From: Rhodospirillaceae bacterium
GTDB taxonomy: Bacteria; Pseudomonadota; Alphaproteobacteria; UBA11136
Length of the DNA: 7,535 bases
Reading direction: 5' to 3'
NCBI GenBank assembly: GCA_018663165.1
Contig: JABJES010000020.1
Span: 1-7,535, forward strand
In this document: piece after piece, positions 1-5,286 of the stretch
Layout: each line of letters starts with the position of its first letter
Numbering within the stretch: position 1 is the stretch's first letter
Made by a program: the position numbers and the translations under genes
Notes under the pieces: generated by a model
What the model saw: the letters and a program-made list of their open reading frames with translations, nothing else
Database searches by the model: none
Told to the model about the DNA's origin: nothing

Positions 1-1
1 C

Positions 2-640
2 GAACGCGACAACATGGGGCCGGTCAATCTGCGCGCCGAGCAGGAGGCCGAGGAAATCTCTGAACAGAGCACCACCCTGCAATCCGAACGCGAAGATCTG
101 GTCGCCGCCATCGCCCGCCTGCGCCAGGGTATATCCAGCCTCAACCGCGAAGGCCGCGAGCGCCTTCTGGCCGCCTTTAAAGAGGTCGACAAGCATTTCC
201 AGGATCTTTTCGTCCGCCTCTTCGGCGGTGGTCATGCCCATATGGAATTGATCGAATCCGACGACCCCCTGGAAGCCGGGCTTGAAATCTTCGCCAGCCC
301 ACCAGGCAAGAAACTGCAATCTCTGACCCTGCTATCGGGCGGCGAACAGGCTTTGACCGCCCTTTCCCTGCTATTTGCGGTCTTTCTGACCAATCCGGCG
401 CCGATCTGCGTGCTGGATGAGGTCGATGCGCCGCTGGACGACGCCAATGTTGATCGTTTCTGCGCCCTTATCTCGGAAATCGCCCATAGTTCGGCCACCC
501 GCTTCCTTCTCATCACCCATCACCGCATCACCATGGCGCGGGTCGACCGTCTGTATGGAGTGACCATGATGGAACGCGGCGTTTCGCAATTCGTCTCTGT
601 TGACATGCAAAACGCCGAGCGGCTGAGAGATGCCGGCTGA
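2..640 (+). CDS. smc: Chromosome segregation ATPase Smc, C-terminal part (5' truncated by window)
   Basis: The frame is open from the left edge, so this is the last 212 residues of a protein of normally about 1,150. It covers the end of the C-terminal coiled coil and the C-terminal ATPase head. Counting from the first visible codon: the family motif PVNLRAEQEAEE at 7-18, a coiled-coil stretch to about 60, the ABC signature LSGGEQALTALSLLFAV at 111-127, Walker B PICVLDEVDAPLDD at 134-147 (catalytic Glu 140), and the H-loop region LLITHHR at 169-175. Smc dimers with ScpA and ScpB compact and align newly replicated DNA in the nucleoid. The ATG at 14 is internal, because conserved coding sequence continues upstream of it. 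The gene ends in TGA at 638-640 and has no recognisable terminator after it. The family assignment is very secure; only the N-terminal head and hinge are unseen. Confidence 0.97.
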   Translation, partial: ERDNMGPVNLRAEQEAEEISEQSTTLQSEREDLVAAIARLRQGISSLNREGRERLLAAFKEVDKHFQDLFVRLFGGGHAHMELIESDDPLEAGLEIFASPPGKKLQSLTLLSGGEQALTALSLLFAVFLTNPAPICVLDEVDAPLDDANVDRFCALISEIAHSSATRFLLITHHRITMARVDRLYGVTMMERGVSQFVSVDMQNAERLRDAG

Positions 641-703
641 CCCCCGGACGAGGTGTTTTCCGCCGCCACCTGCTGCTGCCCGCAAATGGGGAATGAGGTG
701 ATT

Positions 704-718
704 TTTAACGATGTTAAA
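704..718. promoter_or_regulatory. Dyad TTTAAC-GAT-GTTAAA upstream of the atp promoter
   Basis: A perfect 6-bp inverted repeat with a 3-base centre ends 18 bases before the predicted -35 box of the F0 operon. Its position and symmetry suit a dimeric DNA-binding protein, but no regulator can be named. The two TTAA elements are 5 bases apart, not the 7 expected of a CtrA box. AT-rich dyads of this size also arise by chance. Confidence 0.3.
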
Positions 719-736
719 GCCAAGGTTTTCGCGCTC

Positions 737-765
737 TTGACAGCTTCACAGCCACCTCCTATGTT
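737..765 (+). promoter_or_regulatory. Predicted sigma-70 promoter of the F0 ATP synthase operon
   Basis: TTGACA at 737-742 matches the -35 consensus exactly. After a 17-base spacer comes TATGTT at 760-765, a 4 of 6 match to the -10 consensus. Transcription would begin near 772, giving an untranslated leader of about 65 bases before atpI at 838. The only other content of the 197-base gap between smc and atpI is the dyad at 704-718, so the operon probably has its own promoter here rather than depending on read-through from smc. Confidence 0.65.
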
Positions 766-837
766 GCCCCGGATTTGGCGTGGATACCGCCGAAAAGCAG
801 GGGTTTCAGGTTATTCCGACGACTGGCTCACCGAATC

Positions 838-1236
838 ATGAGCAACCAGGACCCCCCGACGTCACTTGAGAACCTTGATGACCGCCTTCGCCATGCCAAA
901 AAAAGGCACGAAGGGCAGAAACCAAGAGAGGGTGGCGCGGCGGCTCCGATGAGTGGTTTTGGACTTGCTTTTCGTTATGGCGTCGAGATGGTCTCGGCAG
1001 TGATCGTCGGAACAGGAATTGGTCTCCTGATCGACAACTGGCTGGAAATAGCCCCCTGGGGAATGATCGTTTTCTTTTTCCTTGGAGCCGCAGCCGGCAT
1101 GTTAAATGTCTATCGCGCCGTTGCCGGGTTTGGTCTTGCCCCCGGCTACAAGGCGCCGCAAGGCGAAAAAGCGCAAGACGATGAAGTGCTAAACAGTGGC
1201 AAAGGGAATGATCCCGATGCCGGTGGAAAGAAATAA
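838..1236 (+). CDS. atpI: ATP synthase accessory protein AtpI
   Basis: A 132-residue small membrane protein of the AtpI (ATPase gene 1) family, in its usual place at the head of the F0 operon. The first 40 residues are hydrophilic and charged. Two membrane segments follow, about 46-67 and 73-95, with the family pattern of glycines and an acidic residue (GTGIGLLIDNW, then FLGAAAGMLNVYR). The tail is hydrophilic and lysine/aspartate rich. AtpI is not a structural subunit; it is reported to help assemble the c-ring, and in some bacteria it is linked to magnesium uptake. I chose the ATG at 838 (MSNQDPP) because the in-frame TTG at 775 would start almost on the predicted transcription start and adds a non-conserved arginine-rich leader. 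No strong Shine-Dalgarno precedes 838. atpB follows after 20 bases. Confidence 0.88.
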   Translation: MSNQDPPTSLENLDDRLRHAKKRHEGQKPREGGAAAPMSGFGLAFRYGVEMVSAVIVGTGIGLLIDNWLEIAPWGMIVFFFLGAAAGMLNVYRAVAGFGLAPGYKAPQGEKAQDDEVLNSGKGNDPDAGGKK

Positions 1237-1240
1237 AGGC

Positions 1241-1246
1241 GAGGGA
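1241..1246 (+). promoter_or_regulatory. Ribosome binding site deciding the GTG start of atpB
   Basis: GAGGGA lies 10 bases before GTG at 1257. It supports the GTG as the true start, giving the family-typical N-terminus MADPLQQFQI. No ATG is in frame near this point. Confidence 0.6.
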
Positions 1247-1256
1247 TAAACACAAA

Positions 1257-1979
1257 GTGGCCGACCCGTTACAACAGTTCCAGATCAACCCCATAGTGCC
1301 GCTTGAAATTGCCGGCATCAATGTGTCGCTGACCAATTCCTCACTGGCGATGATCGCCGCTGCCGCCCTGGTTACCGCATTCATGGCAGGCAGCATGCGC
1401 GGCCGCGCCCTGGTGCCGGGCCGCTGGCAGTCGATGGCGGAAATATCCTACGAATTCATCGCCAACATGATCCGCGACAATGTCGGGGCCGAAGGACGGC
1501 CCTTTTTCCCGTTCGTGCTGACGCTTTTCATGTTCATTCTGTTTGGTAACCTTCTCGGTCTGCTTCCCTACAGCTTTACCTTCACCAGCCATATCATCGT
1601 TACCTTTGCCCTGGCGCTAACCGTCTTTATCGGCGTCACCATCATCGGAATAGTGCGCCACGGGCTTCACTTTTTCAGCTTCTTCGTCCCCAAGGGAGTG
1701 CCGATGGCGATGATGCCGCTGATGGTGCCGATTGAGATAATTTCCTATCTCTCGCGCCCGGTCAGCCTGTCAATCCGCCTTTTCGCCAATATGATGGCGG
1801 GGCACACCATGATGAAAGTTTTCGGCGGGTTTGTTTTCATCCTTGGCGTATTTGGCGTTGCGCCACTTATCGTCAACGTCGCCCTGACCGCATTCGAGGT
1901 TCTCGTGGCCTTTCTTCAGGCCTATGTATTTACCGTTCTGACCTGTCTCTATCTCAACGACGCCGTCCACCTGCATTAG
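1257..1979 (+). CDS. atpB: F0F1 ATP synthase subunit a
   Basis: This 240-residue membrane protein forms the proton half-channels beside the c-ring in the cytoplasmic membrane. It is hydrophobic throughout, with several membrane segments. The hallmark SIRLFANMMAGH is at 172-183; Arg174 is the essential arginine (Arg210 of the E. coli protein) that faces the c-ring carboxylate. The last helix carries FEVLVAFLQAYVF, with Glu214 and Gln221 at the positions of E. coli His245 and Gln252. His183 sits where E. coli has Glu219, so the Glu/His pair is swapped; this is the known arrangement in alphaproteobacteria and mitochondria and is not a defect. Translation starts with GTG. Length and motifs indicate an intact gene. 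It lies between atpI and atpE, with an 88-base gap before atpE. Confidence 0.97.
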   Translation: MADPLQQFQINPIVPLEIAGINVSLTNSSLAMIAAAALVTAFMAGSMRGRALVPGRWQSMAEISYEFIANMIRDNVGAEGRPFFPFVLTLFMFILFGNLLGLLPYSFTFTSHIIVTFALALTVFIGVTIIGIVRHGLHFFSFFVPKGVPMAMMPLMVPIEIISYLSRPVSLSIRLFANMMAGHTMMKVFGGFVFILGVFGVAPLIVNVALTAFEVLVAFLQAYVFTVLTCLYLNDAVHLH

Positions 1980-1986
1980 ACCGGAT

Positions 1987-2021
1987 GGCCACAAGGAATG
2001 GCAAGATTGGGCCTGTGGCCC
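1987..2021 (+). other. Two mutually exclusive stem-loops in the atpB-atpE gap
   Basis: GGCCACA at 1987-1993 can pair with TGTGGCC at 2014-2020 (7 bp, 20-base loop). Alternatively GGGCC at 2009-2013 can pair with GGCCC at 2017-2021 (5 bp, 3-base loop). The two share bases 2014-2020 and cannot form together. The element follows the atpB stop and lies 46 bases before atpE in an otherwise AT-rich leader. It may be an mRNA processing or stability element. There is no T-run directly after it, so it is not a standard terminator. Confidence 0.4.
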
Positions 2022-2051
2022 TTAGTTACGTGTTTGATATTACAATAGAAA

Positions 2052-2064
2052 AAAGGATTTAGGA
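2052..2064 (+). promoter_or_regulatory. Double Shine-Dalgarno in an A-rich leader before atpE
   Basis: AAAGGA at 2052-2057 and AGGA at 2061-2064 both precede ATG 2068, 10 and 3 bases away. The upstream stretch from about 2030 is AT-rich and probably unstructured. The E. coli atpE leader is a known translational enhancer of similar character, and the c subunit is needed in about ten copies per complex. Strong initiation here is an inference from that parallel. Confidence 0.55.
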
Positions 2065-2067
2065 ATC

Positions 2068-2292
2068 ATGGAAGCAGAAGCCGCAAAACTGATCGGTGCC
2101 GGCCTTGCCGTCGTCGGTCTGGGTGGTGTGGGTGCCGGTATCGGCCACATCTTTGCCTCACTCATCAGCGCAATCTCGCGCAACCCGGCCTCGCGCCCGG
2201 ATGTGTTCCCGATGAGCATGCTGGGCTTTGCCCTGGTTGAAGCCGTCGCCCTCTACGCGCTGCTGATCTCCTTCCTCATCCTGTTCCTCTAG
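2068..2292 (+). CDS. atpE: F0F1 ATP synthase subunit c (c-ring proteolipid)
   Basis: A 74-residue hairpin protein with two membrane helices, about 8-34 and 48-73, joined by the polar loop ISRNPASR at 36-43. Helix 1 has the glycine-rich packing motif GLGGVGAGIG at 17-26. Helix 2 carries the ion-binding carboxylate Glu58 in GFALVEAVALY. Copies of this protein form the rotating ring that takes protons from subunit a. Ala59 replaces the Ser/Thr needed for sodium binding, so proton coupling is expected. One odd residue is His27 at the end of the glycine motif, where Na+ enzymes have Gln and many alphaproteobacteria have Asn. Stem-loops flank the gene on both sides, and two ribosome binding sites precede it. 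Confidence 0.97.
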   Translation: MEAEAAKLIGAGLAVVGLGGVGAGIGHIFASLISAISRNPASRPDVFPMSMLGFALVEAVALYALLISFLILFL

Positions 2293-2299
2293 AACGGGT

Positions 2300-2322
2300 C
2301 GACCCCGCAAAGCGCGGGGTCG
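2300..2322 (+). other. Strong stem-loop in the atpE-b' gap
   Basis: GACCCCGC at 2301-2308 pairs perfectly with GCGGGGTC at 2314-2321 around a 5-base loop, and C2300-G2322 extends the stem to 9 bp. It begins 7 bases after the atpE stop. The T-run CTTTTT comes about 12 bases further on, too far for a standard intrinsic terminator. A 3'-end stabiliser or a weak attenuator favouring atpE over the downstream b subunits fits the stoichiometry, but this is inference. Confidence 0.6.
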
Positions 2323-2352
2323 GTGCCAGGAAAACTTTTTAAGAGAAGCCGT

Positions 2353-2850
2353 ATGCCTCAACTTGATATCTCCTTTTATCCGCCCCAGCTCGTGTGGCTT
2401 GCCATCACGTTCATTCTGCTCTATTTCGCCATGGCTAAACTGGCACTGCCAAAAATTTCGGCTGTTCTGGAAGAGCGTCAGGATCGGATCGAAAACGACC
2501 TCACCAAGGCCGAGAAATTCAAGAACGAGGCCGAAGAGATTCTTGCCACCTATGAGAAGACCGTCGCCGATGCCCGGAGCGAAGCGCTCGGCATCATCAA
2601 ACAGGCGTCACAGGAAATGGCCGAAGAATCGACAAAGCGGCATGCGGCCCTGTCGGCCAGTTTGGCCGAAAAAGCCGAGGCAGCAGAAAAACAGATCGCC
2701 GGTGCAAAATCGCAAGCCATCTCTAACATTGCGAGCGTCGCCGCCGAAGTTGCCGGGGACGCAACGGCCAAGCTGATCGGCGTTAAGGATATCGACGAGG
2801 GCAAGCTAGAGGCCGCCCTTGCCGATGCCATGAAGGAGCAAAAAGGATGA
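2353..2850 (+). CDS. atpF': F0F1 ATP synthase subunit b'
   Basis: A 165-residue peripheral-stalk subunit. One membrane helix near the N-terminus (about 12-32, in PPQLVWLAITFILLYFAMAK) is followed by a conserved LPKISAVLEERQDRIENDL segment. The rest, to about 140, is a long charged alpha-helical coiled coil rich in Ala, Glu and Lys. It pairs with subunit b to form the stator that holds F1 against rotation. This paired arrangement (also called AtpG or AtpX) is typical of alphaproteobacteria, cyanobacteria and plastids. I chose the ATG at 2353, preceded by AAGAGAAG, over the in-frame GTG at 2323. The GTG lies just after the 2300-2322 stem and would add a non-conserved basic leader. The stop overlaps the atpF start (ATGA), so the two are probably translationally coupled. 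Confidence 0.93.
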   Translation: MPQLDISFYPPQLVWLAITFILLYFAMAKLALPKISAVLEERQDRIENDLTKAEKFKNEAEEILATYEKTVADARSEALGIIKQASQEMAEESTKRHAALSASLAEKAEAAEKQIAGAKSQAISNIASVAAEVAGDATAKLIGVKDIDEGKLEAALADAMKEQKG

Positions 2851-3329
2851 TGGAATCCCCGGCATTCTGGGTCATGGTCTCCTTTGCGATCTTCGTCGCT
2901 GCCGCGTTTAAGCCCGGACGCAAGTTCCTGATTGAGGCCCTGGATACAAGGGCGGATAAGATCAAGGACGAAATGGATGAAGCCGCCCGCCTGCGCGAAG
3001 AGGCTCAGGCGACTCTTGCCACCTATCAGCGCAAACAGCGCGAGGCGGTCGAAGAGACCAAGGAAATTATCGACCATGCGACGCAAGAAGTGGCACGTAT
3101 GCGAGCCCATGCCGCTAAAGACCTTGAGGTTACACTTTCCCGGCGTCAACAACAGGCCCTGGACAGGATAACCCAGGCCGAATTAGAAGCCATACAGGAC
3201 GTCCGTAATATGGCGGCCACCATCGCCATCCATGCGACCAAACTGCTATTGGAAGATTATCTCGACGAGCCCCGCAGTAACGCCCTGATTGAAGGCGCGA
3301 TTGCCGATCTGCCTAAAATATTGCACTAG
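2847..3329 (+). CDS. atpF: F0F1 ATP synthase subunit b
   Basis: A 160-residue stator subunit with a short N-terminal membrane helix (about 6-21, PAFWVMVSFAIFVAAA) and the junction KPGRKFLIEALDTRADKI. A long charged coiled coil follows to about 115, then the conserved helical end (AEAI...RNMAATIAIHATKLLL). It forms the heterodimeric peripheral stalk with b'. The start lies inside the last codons of b' (ATGA overlap at 2847-2850), with AAAAGG just upstream as ribosome binding site. A second ATG at 2850 could also serve and would remove one Met. This is the last gene of the operon. The delta, alpha, gamma, beta and epsilon genes do not follow; transcription appears to stop at the hairpin at 3372-3395. 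Confidence 0.94.
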   Translation: MMESPAFWVMVSFAIFVAAAFKPGRKFLIEALDTRADKIKDEMDEAARLREEAQATLATYQRKQREAVEETKEIIDHATQEVARMRAHAAKDLEVTLSRRQQQALDRITQAELEAIQDVRNMAATIAIHATKLLLEDYLDEPRSNALIEGAIADLPKILH

Positions 3330-3348
3330 GGCACTATCGCACCAGGCA

Positions 3349-3365
3349 TCCGGACTGGTTCCGGA
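3349..3365 (+). repeat. Small inverted repeat TCCGGA-CTGGT-TCCGGA
   Basis: A 6-bp perfect stem with a 5-base loop lies between the atpF stop and the main terminator. It could form a minor 3' hairpin. Each arm is itself a palindrome (TCCGGA). No function is evident. Confidence 0.3.
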
Positions 3366-3371
3366 AATGAA

Positions 3372-3395
3372 AAACCCCGCCATCACGCGGGGTTT
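3372..3395. terminator. Rho-independent terminator of the atp operon, probably bidirectional
   Basis: AAACCCCGC at 3372-3380 pairs perfectly with GCGGGGTTT at 3387-3395 around the loop CATCAC. On the + strand the stem ends in TTT and is followed by ATTCTT. On the - strand its T-side is TTTTT then CATTT. It lies between the convergent ends of atpF (3329) and the CDGSH gene (3431), so it can serve both. Confidence 0.88.
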
Positions 3396-3430
3396 ATTCT
3401 TGGGCTGAAAGAGAAAACAAACCCAGACGG

Positions 3431-3670
3431 CTAGAGCTTAGCGTGAGAACCGTCGCAAAAAGGCGCGTCCTTGGTGTGCTTGCAGCCACAAAAAGAGATC
3501 GTCTTTGCTTCGTCCGCCGTCCACACATGGGGACGAAAATCACTGCCCGTATGGGCGCCGTCGCAAAAGGGCTGGTTCTTGCTCTGGCCACAAGTGCACC
3601 AGAAATAGCGCTTTCCGGCCTCAACCTCGACTTCATAAGCCCCTTTTTGGGCAATAATGGGATCACTCAC
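3431..3670 (-). CDS. Small double-CDGSH iron-sulfur protein
   Basis: A 79-residue soluble protein with two CDGSH-type cluster-binding motifs. The first is CTCGQSKNQPFCDGAH (ligands Cys25, Cys27, Cys36, His40). The second is CGCKHTKDAPFCDGSH (Cys61, Cys63, Cys72, His76). Each motif fits the 3-Cys/1-His pattern that binds a redox-active, acid-labile [2Fe-2S] cluster, so two clusters per chain are expected. There is no signal peptide or membrane anchor, so it should be cytoplasmic. Bacterial members of this size are common, but their physiological role is poorly defined, with electron transfer or cluster handling usually suggested. Translation starts at GTG (3668-3670), which has a strong ribosome binding site. 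The gene converges on atpF and is divergent from thrB. The role is not inferable from context. Confidence 0.92.
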   Translation of the reverse strand: MSDPIIAQKGAYEVEVEAGKRYFWCTCGQSKNQPFCDGAHTGSDFRPHVWTADEAKTISFCGCKHTKDAPFCDGSHAKL

Positions 3671-3676
3671 TCTCTT

Positions 3677-3682
3677 CTCCTT
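3677..3682 (-). promoter_or_regulatory. Strong ribosome binding site deciding the GTG start of the CDGSH gene
   Basis: Read on the - strand this is AAGGAG, a full Shine-Dalgarno core, 6 bases before GTG at 3670. It fixes the start even though the codon is not ATG. Confidence 0.8.
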
Positions 3683-3810
3683 GTCGCTTTATTTGACCCG
3701 GTGTGTGTATTACCTTGGCCCTGCGCGCCGCAGCGCAAGCGTTAGCCTATACATAAGAAGCCTTAAAGAACGACACAATAAAAACATAAGACGCGGCGTC
3801 ATTTAAAAGA

Positions 3811-3827
3811 GGGTGTGCCGCACACCC
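3811..3827 (+). other. Stem-loop immediately upstream of the thrB ribosome binding site
   Basis: GGGTGTG at 3811-3817 pairs perfectly with CACACCC at 3821-3827 around the 3-base loop CCG. The thrB Shine-Dalgarno AGGGA (3829-3833) starts one base after the stem. An RNA hairpin here could affect ribosome access or mRNA stability, or at the DNA level the repeat could be an operator. No threonine-rich leader peptide is visible, so classical threonine attenuation is not supported. Confidence 0.5.
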
Positions 3828-3841
3828 AAGGGAAATCAGCC

Positions 3842-4804
3842 ATGGCCGTTTATACGGAAGTGAGCGACGAGGAGCTCGAAGCCTTTATCGGCGAATACGA
3901 GATCGGCCAACTGGTCTCGTTCAAAGGGATTGCCGAAGGGGTCGAGAATTCCAACTATCTGATCCAGACCAACATCGACACCTATATTCTGACCCTTTAT
4001 GAAAAGCGCGTCGACCCGAAGAACCTGCCGTTCTTTCTCGGCTATATGGACCATCTGGCAAGCCAGAACATCGCCTGCCCGACCCCGATCAGCGGCCGGG
4101 ACGGAGAGGCGCTGCGCTCCCTTTGCGGGCGGCCTGCCGCCATCATCAGTTTTCTCAAAGGGATGTGGCCGCGGCGCATCCACCCCGAACATTGCGCCGA
4201 GCTGGGCGAAGCCATGGCGCGGCTGCATCTGGCCGGTGAGGCCTTTCCCCTGTCCCTGCCCAACGTTCTCTCGGTTGCCGGATGGCGCAGCCTGTTCGAG
4301 CAGTGCCGCGACCAGGCCGACAGCGTTATCGACGGCCTGGAAGATATTCTCGAGAGTGAGATCAGCCACCTCGAAGCCGCCTGGCCAGAGGGTCTTCCCA
4401 CCGGCATCATTCACGCCGATCTTTTCCCCGATAACGTCTTTTTTCTCGGCAACAAGCTCTCCGGCCTGATCGATTTTTATTTCGCCTGTAATGATTTCTT
4501 CGCCTATGACCTTGCCATCTGTCTCAACGCCTGGTGCTTTGAAGCCGATGGCAGTTTCAACGTCACCAAAGCAAAACTGATGTTGTCGCGATATCGCAAG
4601 GTGCGCCCCTTTACCGATGACGAGCTTTCCGCCCTGCCCCTGCTCGCCCGTGGTGCGGCCACCCGTTTTCTGCTGACCCGGCTTTATGACTGGCTCAACA
4701 CCCCGCCCGACGCCATGGTCAAGCGCAAGGACCCCCGTGAATATCTTCACAAATTGCGCTTTCACCAGCAGGTTGGCGGCCCCGGCGCCTACGGCCTGTC
4801 CTGA
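3842..4804 (+). CDS. thrB: Homoserine kinase ThrB (aminoglycoside phosphotransferase-like fold)
   Basis: A 320-residue cytoplasmic enzyme that phosphorylates L-homoserine with ATP to O-phospho-L-homoserine, the penultimate step of threonine synthesis. It belongs to the choline/aminoglycoside-kinase-like form found in many proteobacteria, not the GHMP-kinase ThrB of E. coli. The N-lobe has the family block SFKGIAEGVENSNYLI (26-41). The catalytic loop GIIHADLFPDNVFF (188-201) supplies Asp193 and Asn198. The metal-binding segment GLIDFYFACNDFFAYDLA (208-225) supplies Asp211. The C-terminus has DPREYLHKLRFHQ. The ATG at 3842 is chosen because MAVYTEVSDEELEAF matches the family start and AGGGA lies 8 bases upstream. 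The in-frame GTG at 3815 lies inside the leader stem-loop. rnhA starts 10 bases after the stop, so the two are probably co-transcribed. Confidence 0.95.
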   Translation: MAVYTEVSDEELEAFIGEYEIGQLVSFKGIAEGVENSNYLIQTNIDTYILTLYEKRVDPKNLPFFLGYMDHLASQNIACPTPISGRDGEALRSLCGRPAAIISFLKGMWPRRIHPEHCAELGEAMARLHLAGEAFPLSLPNVLSVAGWRSLFEQCRDQADSVIDGLEDILESEISHLEAAWPEGLPTGIIHADLFPDNVFFLGNKLSGLIDFYFACNDFFAYDLAICLNAWCFEADGSFNVTKAKLMLSRYRKVRPFTDDELSALPLLARGAATRFLLTRLYDWLNTPPDAMVKRKDPREYLHKLRFHQQVGGPGAYGLS

Positions 4805-4814
4805 GATCTCCACC

Positions 4815-5261
4815 ATGAGCAAATCAGAAGATATGGTTGAGCTTTTCACCGATGGGGCGTGCTCGGGCAATCCCGGCCCCGGCGGCTGGGGGGTTATCCT
4901 GCGCTATCGCGGCGTCGAAAAGGAACTCTGGGGGGGAGCCAAAGAGACGACTAATAACCGCATGGAACTAACCGCCGCCATTGAAGGACTGGAAGCCCTG
5001 AGCCGGGGCGTTCGCGCGCATTTGACCACCGACAGCACCTATGTCCGAGACGGTATCACCAAGTGGATCCACGGCTGGAAAGCCAAGGGCTGGAAAACGG
5101 CCAACAAGAAGCCCGTCAAGAACAAGGACCTCTGGCAGCGCCTTGAAGCCGCCATCGAGCGTCACCAGGTTGAATGGCACTGGGTGCGCGGCCATGACGG
5201 TCACATTGAGAACGAGCGCGCCGATGCGCTGGCCCGCAAGGGTGTCGAAGCCGTCAGGTAA
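4815..5261 (+). CDS. rnhA: Ribonuclease HI
   Basis: A 148-residue cytoplasmic endonuclease that cuts the RNA strand of RNA:DNA hybrids, clearing R-loops and primer RNA. All active-site residues are present: Asp13 in LFTDGACSGNPGPGGWG, Glu51 in NNRMELTAA, Asp73 in TTDSTYV, His127 in WVRGHDGH, and Asp137 in NERADALA. The basic handle used for hybrid binding is also present (HGWKAKGWKTANKKP, about 86-100). The length is normal for the E. coli-type enzyme. The start at 4815 lies 10 bases after the thrB stop with only a weak ribosome binding site, which suggests translational coupling to thrB. The gene ends 25 bases from the stop of the convergent peroxiredoxin gene, and no hairpin terminator is visible between them. 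Confidence 0.97.
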   Translation: MSKSEDMVELFTDGACSGNPGPGGWGVILRYRGVEKELWGGAKETTNNRMELTAAIEGLEALSRGVRAHLTTDSTYVRDGITKWIHGWKAKGWKTANKKPVKNKDLWQRLEAAIERHQVEWHWVRGHDGHIENERADALARKGVEAVR

Positions 5262-5286
5262 TGCGGCCTGGAGCCCCCAAAACCGC

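Larger units (their letters stand above)
3671..3841. promoter_or_regulatory. Divergent intergenic region between the CDGSH gene and thrB
   Basis: These 171 bases must hold both promoters, but I find no convincing -35/-10 pair on either strand. TTGACC at 3693-3698 has no partner at a proper spacing. TATACA at 3748-3753 is a possible -10 for thrB with no good -35. There are small dyads at 3721-3733 (CTGCG-CGC-CGCAG) and 3790-3800 (GACGC-G-GCGTC). The larger stem-loop at 3811-3827 is listed separately. Confidence 0.4.

Noticed and set aside
705..717. Possible CtrA box (TTAA...TTAA) before atpI
   Set aside because: The two TTAA elements are 5 bases apart; the CtrA consensus requires 7. It is kept only as an unnamed dyad.
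653..841. 62-codon open frame between smc and atpI
   Set aside because: It spans the predicted atp promoter and has a Cys/Pro/Arg-rich translation with no family resemblance. It overlaps the atpI start.
2041..2046. TACAAT as a -10 box for an internal atpE promoter
   Set aside because: It matches -10 in 5 of 6 bases, but no acceptable -35 lies 16-18 bases upstream. The AT-rich stretch is better explained as a translation leader.
2323..2352. GTG at 2323 as the start of b'
   Set aside because: It directly abuts the 2300-2322 stem, lacks a ribosome binding site, and adds a basic leader not typical of b'. ATG 2353 gives the expected N-terminus.
2550..3152. 200-codon open frame on the - strand opposite b' and b
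   Set aside because: It is antisense to two well-supported ATP synthase genes. The translation has no recognisable domain and reflects the coiled-coil codon pattern on the other strand.
3811..3841. Threonine attenuator or riboswitch before thrB
   Set aside because: There is a hairpin, but no leader peptide with Thr/Ile codons, no terminator T-run, and no recognisable riboswitch core.
3836..4870. Long open frame of 344 codons on the - strand opposite thrB
   Set aside because: It lies entirely over thrB and the start of rnhA, both certain genes. Its translation is low-complexity Gly/Val-rich and resembles no family I know. High third-position GC in thrB explains the open antisense frame.
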